Assembly: GCF_019039035.1 (NCBI RefSeq)
Contig: NZ_JAHNZT010000010.1
Span: 124,001-188,000, forward strand
Source of the DNA: Citreicoccus inhibens
GTDB lineage: Bacteria > Myxococcota > Myxococcia > Myxococcales > Myxococcaceae
Length of the DNA: 64,000 bases
Reading direction: 5' to 3'
Position 1 is the first letter of the stretch. Each line of letters opens with the position of its first letter. Made by a program: the position numbers and the translations under genes. Under the pieces are notes generated by a model. That model was not told the origin of the DNA and did no database searches. It saw nothing but the letters and a program-made list of their open reading frames with translations. Positions 33,085 to 42,000 of this stretch are shown here, one piece after another.

Positions 33085-36000
33085 TCAGGCTCCTGGCGCG
33101 AGCACGGTCCGAAGGTGCCCGCAGACATCATCAAGGGTGGGTTTGAGAAACAGGCTCATGTGGTCGCAGTCGAAGTTCACGAGCTTGAACGACCGCTGCG
33201 TCACCCCCCGCCACGCCGCCGTGTAGTCGTGCGCTTCCAGCGCGCGGAGCGTGTCGGGTGACACGCCCACATCCTCCGGCACGACGTTGGGAATGACGAA
33301 CTCACTGTCGGGCGCGAGGAAGCGCGCGGTCTTGAAATAGAGGACGTCTGACGCGTCGTAGGCGGCGAGCCGATAACTTCGCGTGATGCTCTCCGAGATG
33401 CCGACCACGGAGTCCACGCCGGAGAGGAAGGAATAGACTTCATCCAGGGTCAGGGCGGTGCGCACCCGCTGTTTGATCAACCCCGCGAGGTGCGCGAGCT
33501 GCGCCCCGGGCGGGATCGCCTTCAGCTCCTCCAGGGAGATGAAGTCCCAGACGGGCGTGTCCAACTCCGCGGAGAAGAACATCATCGCGTTGAGGAGCCG
33601 TTGCATCTCGCGGACACTCCCGCTCGTCGCCCCGCCTCCGCGCTCGATGACGTCGAGCATCTCCGGAGGATAGGTGTCGAACATCACCAGGTGCCGGACC
33701 TCGTGGCCTCGTGCCTTGAGTTGTTGCGCCGCCTCGAACGCGAGCAGCCCTCCGAACGAATAGCCGCCCAGGACATAGGGCCCGTGAGGCTGCACTTCGC
33801 GAATCGCGTCGAGGTAGTGGGAGATCATCCCCGGGAGCGTCGTAATGGGCGCGCTCCGACCATCCACGCCGCGCGCCTGCAAGGCATAGAACGGGTAGTC
33901 CGGCCCAAGTGACTCGGACAGCCGGTAGTACAGCTGGGCGAGTCCTGGCGCGCCGTGGAACCAGAATGAGGGCGTCGCCGCACCACGAGGGTTGACGGGG
34001 AGCAGCTCCGGGCACGGCGAACGCCCCGAGGCGCGGCTCGCCTCGGGCGCGGGACGAATGGGAGGGAGCGCGAGCGATGGAGCGGGAGCACTCCCGACCA
34101 GCGCGGAGAGATGGGTCGCCAGGGCGCGCAGCGTGGGATGCGCCAGGGGCGCCGTCAGCGCGACGGCGGCGCCGTAGTGCCGCTGCACCGCCCGCATGAA
34201 CGTCGTGCTAAGGAAGGAGTCGAGGCCGTATTCCACCATGGGCCTGTCGACGTCGAGTGAGTCTCTCTTGAGGAGCTCGGAGAGCATCCGCTGGAGTTGC
34301 GCGATGACCGAGGTCGCCGCCAGCGCTGACTCGTGCGTGGGCTTGGGAGCGGGACGGGCCTCCACGGAGCGCGCGGGTTCCACCGGGTGAGTGCGCAGCC
34401 AGTGTCGCGCTCGCCGGAACGGATACGTGGGCAACCCCACGCGACGAGGCCGCTCGCCTGCGAAGAGCACCCGCGCGTCCAGCGACGCACCTTCGACCCA
34501 GGCGCGCGCCAGCTTCGACAAGTCGCCCGCGCGCATGAGCATCCGCACCATCTCCGCGCCCGACTCGCCGTCAAAGAGCCCCGCGAGAGCGCCGTCCTGG
34601 TGGCTTGCTCGACCTCGGAAGACCCCGGGCGGACTCCCGCCTCCGAGCACCTGACGCAGCTGTGCCGTCAGCTCCTCCACCGACGCCGCGACCACCGCGA
34701 CCCGCGCCTCCAGCGGGGTCCGGCCGTCGAGCAGCGTGAAGGACACCTCAGTCAACGAGGGGCGCCCCTCCGTGGGCTCGCGCTCGAGGAACGTGACCAA
34801 TTCGCGCAGGCGGACGTCGAGGCGCTCCGCGTCTCGGGCCGAGAGCACGATGAGGCGTGGGGACTCGGGGCGCGCAGGGGACTCGCGCGGCGTCGCAGGC
34901 GGTGCTTCCAACACGAGGTGCGCGCACACGCCGCCAAAGCCATACGAGTGCAGTGAGGCCCGACGAGGCCCCGCCGAAGGGTCGGCGGCCCAGCTCCGGT
35001 TGCCCGCGTTGATGAAGAAAGGCGAGCCCTCCAGCCCGAGCCCTGGGCGTGGCACCTGGAAGCCCGTCACCCCGGGAAGGAGCTCGTGACGGAACGCCAG
35101 CAAGACCTTGATGAGCGCGGTCACGGCCGAGGCCCCCTCGGCATGTCCCACGCTGCCTTTGAGACACCCAATGGCGCAGGTGCCCTCCGCGCTGTTCGGC
35201 GACATCCGTTGGAACGCGGTCTTGAACGCCGCGAGCTCGACCGCGTCCCCCAGCTCATTCGCGGCGCCTTGAGCCTCGATATACCGGACCGTCTCGGCCC
35301 CCACGCCCGCTTGTCGATAGGCCTGGGCGACGACGTCCGCCTGAGCCAACACGTTGGGCGACGTGAGCGAGTGCCCCCGCCCTCCATGCGCGGCGGCGCT
35401 GCCCAGGAGGACTCCGTGGATGCGATCTCCATCCGCGTTGGCTTGGGACAGGCGCTTCAGGAGCACCGCGCCCACGGCCTCGCCTCGCACCGAGCCGTCC
35501 GCGTTCGCGTCGAAGGGGCGGGGCTGTCCACCGGGACTCGTGCCGCCCAATGACTGCGCCGCCAGGAATCCCGAGGGGCTGAGCATGACGTTGACGCCCC
35601 CTACCACGGCGGAATCGCACTCTCCCTGGCGGATGGCGCCCATCGCACGATGCAGCGCCACCGCCGCGCTGGAGCAGCCCGTGTTGACGACTTCGCTCGG
35701 CCCCTGCAGGTCGAAGACGAACGAGATGCGATTGGCGATCATCGCCGGATGGATGCCCGCGGCGGAGTGCGGATCAATGGGCTCGCGCGACTGCTGCCAC
35801 CGCTCCGCGTAGTCGAACTTGTCCACTCCGACGAAGACACCCGTCCGTCCTCGCCGCAGACGCTCGGGCGTGATGCCCGCGTCCTCGAAGGTGTTCCACA
35901 GCGTCTGCAACAACAGGCGCTGCTGTGGATCCATCAACTCCGCCTCGCGCGGCGAGACTCGGAAGAAGTCCGCGTCGAATTGGTCCACGCCGTCCAGGAA

Positions 36001-39000
36001 GCCACCCCAATGCTCCACGGCCGACTCGGCCCCACCGGCCTCGGCGTCGTAGCGATCCAGTCGCGCTCGGGTGAGCTTCGCTTCGCCCCTCGAGAGGCTC
36101 TGCCAGAAGGTCTCCACATCCTCGGCCCCGGGAAAGCTTCCGCTCATGCCCACCACGGCGATGGGCTCCAGGGAGGACCCCTGCCGCGCTTCGACGGGGG
36201 CCACGGGCGCGGCAGGCACGGAGCACTGGGGCGTCAGATGGACCGCGAGCGCGTCCAAGGTCGGATGGGCATAGAAGGCGGCCGTCGCGACCGAGACTCC
36301 GAAGCGAGCCGCGAGCCGACCCGCCAGGGCTCGGAGGCTGATGGAGTCGAAGCCGAAGTCCCCCAGCTGTCCCTCGAAGGTCAACTCGTCGGGGCGCAGC
36401 CCGAGGATCGCCGCGGCCTCGCGCCGGAGTTCGTCACGAAGCGAAGCGACAGGCCGATTCAGCTTCACCGGTGCCGCGACGCGGGGCTGCTCGGGTGGCG
36501 CCTCCACGAAGGACATCAATCGATCGAGTCGCTCCGGCTGCCCCGCGAGCACCACCACCTGGGGGTCCTCGCCGCGCAGCGCCAGCTCCAGCGCCTCCAG
36601 GCCCGGCGCGTCCTCCAGATAGCTCAAGCCCGATGTGCGCAGGTACAGCGCCTCCACATCCGGGGCCAGGTGCATGCCGCCGTGCCGCCACAGTGGCCAG
36701 TTGATCGAAACCGTGCGGCCAGCCCGCTCCCCCCGCGCGCGCTGCTCCTCTCGCTGCTGGGCGAACGCATCCAGGTAGCGATTCGCCACGGCGTAATCGC
36801 ATCCACCCCAGTCCCCGAGGATGGAGGACACCGAGGAGAAGAGGACGAAGAAGTCGAGCGCACAGCCACGCGTGGCCGCATCCAGTGCTTGAACGCCCTC
36901 GATCTTGGGCTTCAAGCCCTCGGTGAACGAGGCCGCGTCCCTGGCCAGGAAGGGCGCCGCATCGATGGCGCCCGCCGCGTGCACCACTCCGTTCAGTCGT
37001 CCCCAGGATGCTTCGGTCTCCTCGACGACGTGGCGCAGGGCCTTGGAATCGCAGACATCGGCCTGGACGTAGCGAACCCTCCCGCCGAACTTCCGGAGCC
37101 TGAGCAGCTCGGCCTCGAAGGCCGCATCGGGGCGCCGCCGCCCCACGAGGACGAGCGACACGCCTTGGTGCTCCGCCCAGTGCCGCGCGACGAGGCGACC
37201 GAGGGCGCCACTTCCCCCCGTGATGAGGTAGATGCCACCGCGACGCACCGGGGTCTCCGCGCGGCGCACCGTCTCGCAGGGCAGAAAGGTCCGAACCTGT
37301 CGCTCACGCCCGAGGAGCCGAACCTCGTGGGCCCGCGAGTCCTGCCCCGTCACCTCGTCGAGCAGTGCGCCGGCCGCGACATCCATCACGCAGTCCACGG
37401 GTAGCGTGAGCGTCGTAACGTGGGTCTCGGAGACCACGTGGCGCAGCGATGGAGCGAACCCCGCGCGGGCCTCCCACAACGGCTGAGTGCCCTGCCCTCT
37501 CGAGGATACGAGCACCACCCGCCTTGGGTGCTTCGCGCCCGCGCGCAACAGCCACTGGAGCACGGGAACCAGGGCGCTCGGCTCGCGCCCCTCATCTCCC
37601 AACACCACCCCTTCAGGCCACAGCCCCTCTTCTTCCACGAGGCGTGCGTACGACTCCAAGTGTTGAGGACGGGTGGCATCGAGTCCGCACCGCAGGTCAC
37701 CTCCGGACCGGATGGAGGTGAAGACCTCGCTCCGGGAGACCGCGATGACCGCGCCGGTGTGCCCTCTCGCGTGCCAGGCCTCGATGAATCGGTCTCGCAG
37801 CGCCCCTTCCACTTCGAAGAGCAACACCGAGGCGCGCCCCGACTCGGGGCGGAGGCGCGGAGCCACGCTCACCCATGTCGGGCGATACCGCACGGGCCGG
37901 GCTCCGACCGCGACGTCCGAGGGCAGGTGAGAACCCGACACGCGCGGCCCTTGGTCCGGCGGGGGACGGGCCACCCAGCACCGCCGTCGCACGAAGGGCA
38001 TCCCTGGCAGCCGCACCCTGCGCGCGCCACGAGGAACCGCCCACGTCACGTCCGCGCCCCCCACCCAGGCCTCGGCGAGCGCCTGGGATGAAACCGCCTC
38101 CCGCCCAAGAGGGGGCGCTCCGGGGCGAGCCTCCGCGACATGCAGTCCCGAATGCGTCCGCCCCGCGAGGAAGGACGACCACGCCGCCAGCACCTCTTCG
38201 AGCGAAGCGGCCACGACCGCGACGCGGTGGGGAAACTCACGCCGCCCCACTTGAAGGGTGAAGGCCAGATCGCCGATGGCCCGCGTGGGGGCATCACTCG
38301 AAGACAGCGCCCCCTGCAACCGCGCAACGTGCTCGCGCAGACGCTCCGGTGTCGGAGCGGAGACAGGCACCACCCACGAAGTGCTCGCGGAAGCGGCCTC
38401 GGGCGGCCGCACAGGGGCCTCTTCCACCACCACGTGACAGTTCGCCCCACTGAAACCGAACGCACTGACGGCCGCGCGACGCGGCTGTCCGGCGCGTGGG
38501 TCCCAGTCCTTCAGCGCCGTGTTCACGTAGAACGGCGTGTTCTTGAAGGCGATGTGGCGGTTCTCTTTCTGGACATGCAGCGTCGGCGGGAGCTGTCGAT
38601 GTTCGAGCGACAAGAGCAGCTTGATGAGCCCAGCCATGCCCGCGGCGGCGGTCGTATGTCCCAGGTTGCTCTTCACCGAGCCGACCGCACAGGACTGTCG
38701 TGCCCGAGTGAAGTGCCGGAACGCCTCGGAGAGCGCGGCGATCTCAATGGGATCCCCGAGCTTCGTCCCCGTGCCGTGACACTCCACGTACCCGAGGGTC
38801 TCCGGGTTCACGCCGCTCCGCTCGTAGACGTCGATCTCCAGCTGCTTCTGGGCATCGAGGCTCGGCGCCGTGATGCCATTGGTCCGCCCATCCTGGTTCG
38901 TGCCCGAGCCGCGAATGACGCCGTGAATGACATCACCATCCGCCAGCGCGCGGGAGAGCCGCTTGAGCAGAACAACGCCCACCCCCTCGCCAATCGCGAT

Positions 39001-42000
39001 GCCATCCGCGTCGTCCGAGAACGCCCGACAGCGCCCCGACGGCGAGAGCATCCCCACGTGCCGCATGACGCCCAGTGGCTTCGGCGAGAGGTAGAGCGAC
39101 ACACCCCCAGCCAGCATCAGGTCCGCCTCGCCATCGAGGAGGCTCCGACACGCCAGGTGCACCGCGACCAGTGAAGACGAGCACGCCGTGTCCACGGTGA
39201 CAGTGGGTCCGCGGAGGTTCAGGAAGTAGGCGATGCGCGAGGCGGTCAACGACGCGAAGTTCCCCAGCATCGCGTGGCCGAGCTGGTCCGGCGACAGCTC
39301 CCCGTGGACCTTGTCCTGATACTCATTGCTCGACAGGCCCGCGATCACGCCGCAGCGAGAGCCCCAGAGGTTCTTTCCCGCGTATCCCGCGCCCTCCAGT
39401 GTCACCCAGCACTGTTCCAGGAACAGCCGCTGCTGAGGATCCATCATCTCCGCCTCAGCGGGCGAGATGCCAAAGAACGTCGGCTCGAAGTCCTCGATGC
39501 CGTCGATAAAGCCCCCCCAGCAGCCACGCGCCTGAGCACGCGCCGCGTCCGCATCCCATCCCTCGGAGACGAGGCGCGCGACTGGGAATTCGGTGACGGA
39601 ATCGACGCCGTCCCGAAGGTTCTCCCACAAGCGCGCGACGTCCTCGGCGCCAGGGAAGCGACCCGCCATGCCAATCACCGCGATGGGCTCGTCACGAACT
39701 TCGACGCGTCCAGGAGACTCATGCCGGACGGTTGCCCGCGCTTCGACGGGCGGCAGGGATGGAGCCAGCTCGGGTGTTCCCCTCAACGCGTCATGGGTCT
39801 GGATGAACGCGGCCAGAGCCCGCAGGTCCGGACACTGGAAGAAGTGCTCCATCTTCAAGCGCAGTTGGAGGCGCCGGTTCACTGCGTCGATGAACCGCAG
39901 CCCTGTCAACGAGCCGATGCCGTAGTCCTTGAAGGAGGCGGTGGCATCCAGCTCGGTGCTCGCCATCTCGAAGATGTCGGACGCCACCTGGAGCAGCTGC
40001 TGTTCGATCCCCTCCTCGCGCGCGGGCACCACGCGGGAGGCGGCCTGCGCCGGTGAAGGCAGCGAGCCCAGCGCGGTCGTGAAGGGGTGCGCCTGAACGA
40101 TGCGCTCCAGGTTGAGCCGAACCCGTTCCGCGCGGTCCTCGCTCGCGGGAGCCTTCTGGAGGGTGAAGAGGAGATAGCGGATGAGCCCAGCGCCCAGGGC
40201 CTTGCCGAAGTTGGCCCAACCTCGGTGCTGGGCCTCCTCGGGCGCCGTGGCCCCCTGCTCGGTCCGCAGACGCGCGAGGTTCTCCTCCAAGTGTTCGTCA
40301 TCGAGGAAGCGACTGACGCCGGGGCTCGTGTCGACACAGCTGACCACTCGGAGCCCGTGTCGGCCGAGGAGCTCCGCGAGCTGGGGCGCCGTGCTGGTGA
40401 ACTGCCCCAGGTGAGGGAGGTTGATCTCCGTCACGGTGTTGGCGACGCCGTCGGCCAGCACCACCCATCCGCCTTCGTTGAGATGCTCGGTGATGTTGGC
40501 GAAGACTCCGTCCTTGTTCTCGATGTGGAAGATGACCTCGAAGCCGAGGATCAAGTCGTAGCGGCGCGGGAATGCATCCCGCGAGCTGTCCTTGCACTCG
40601 ATGCGCAATCGGTCCGCGAGCCCTGCTTTGGAGATCCGCGCGCTCGCGGCGTCCACCTGCTTCTTCGCGATGGTGAACCCATCCGCCGTGAGGTGCGCAT
40701 GCCGCAGCGCGAGCTGGATGAGGTCCGTCGCGAGGCCGCAACCAATATCCATCACCGTGCGGACCCGTGAGAAGTCCACGTGGCGATACAGCACCGCCTT
40801 CATGTCCTTCTGGCGCTCCAACATGTACCGCGCATGCTCGGGGCGACGGTGCGGCTCGACGAACGTCATCAACCACGAGAAGCCTGGGAGCTTCTCTGGG
40901 AAGTAGGGGAAGATGAGGTAGATCTCCTCCTTGGGGTCTACCTCCGCGGCGAAGCGGTTGTAGTAGCCGGAGACCACACCGGAGGGCGGCTCCTCGACGC
41001 GCGCCCCCGACTCGTCTCTCCAACAGCGCCGCTGCTCGAAGGCATGCGTCGGGAGCGAGATGCGACGGCACAGGTCCGCGCCTGGCACGCGCCGCCACTC
41101 GATCTGCGCGCCTTCCACCCACTGTCGCGCGGCGACCGACAGCTCACGCTCGCCATAGGTGGCGACCGCCGCGGACTCCGAGAGCTGGGCCCGCGAGCGC
41201 TTGGAGTCCACGACCCCACCCACACCCCCCGGGGCCGACATACCCAGCCGAGCGACCCCGTCCAACAGCGAGAGCAGTTGCTCGCGGTCCGTGATTCGCG
41301 CGGCGAAGCGATGGGCACCTGGCTCTCGTCCCACCTGGAGCACGTACGCGAGGTCCGCGAGTCGGACCGCGCCCCCGTCCTCCGACAACACATGCGTCCT
41401 CAAGGCCGCAGCCGTGCGCTGGAGCTGCTCGGAGCTGCGCCCTGACAGCACGAGGAGTTCGTCGCGAGGCGCCAGCCTGGGCGGCGGCGTCCGCGCTGAG
41501 GACTCCACCACCACGAAGGCCTGGGTGCCGCCCGCTGCCGCGGAGCCGAGCAGGGCCCTGCGTGGCCGTCCCGTGGGCCACGGTTCGAGGCGCGTCGGGA
41601 TGTGGAAGCGCGCCGGATCCACGGAGATTCCGTCATGGAGCTCCGTCGCCCTCGGAGTGGGGAACCACTCGGCGCGATCGAGCTGGAGCAGCACCCGGGT
41701 GAGCTGCGCCATTCCCGACGCGGCCTCCAAATGTCCGAGCAGCGGCTTCACCGAGCCGAGCGCACAGCGAGTGTCATCACTCGCGCGGCCCAGCACCTCC
41801 GTCACGGAGCGCCATTCCGAGAGGTCGGTCAGCTCGGCGCCCACGGCTTGCAGCTCGACGTAACCAATCTCCTCGGGCGAGACCTGGGCTGCCTTCAGCG
41901 CGCGCTCCATCAGCTCGCGCTGCGCGGGCGGCGATGGCAGGAGGAAGGAGGCACTCCGCCCCTTGTGGCCCACCACCGTGGAGCGAATCACGCCATAGAT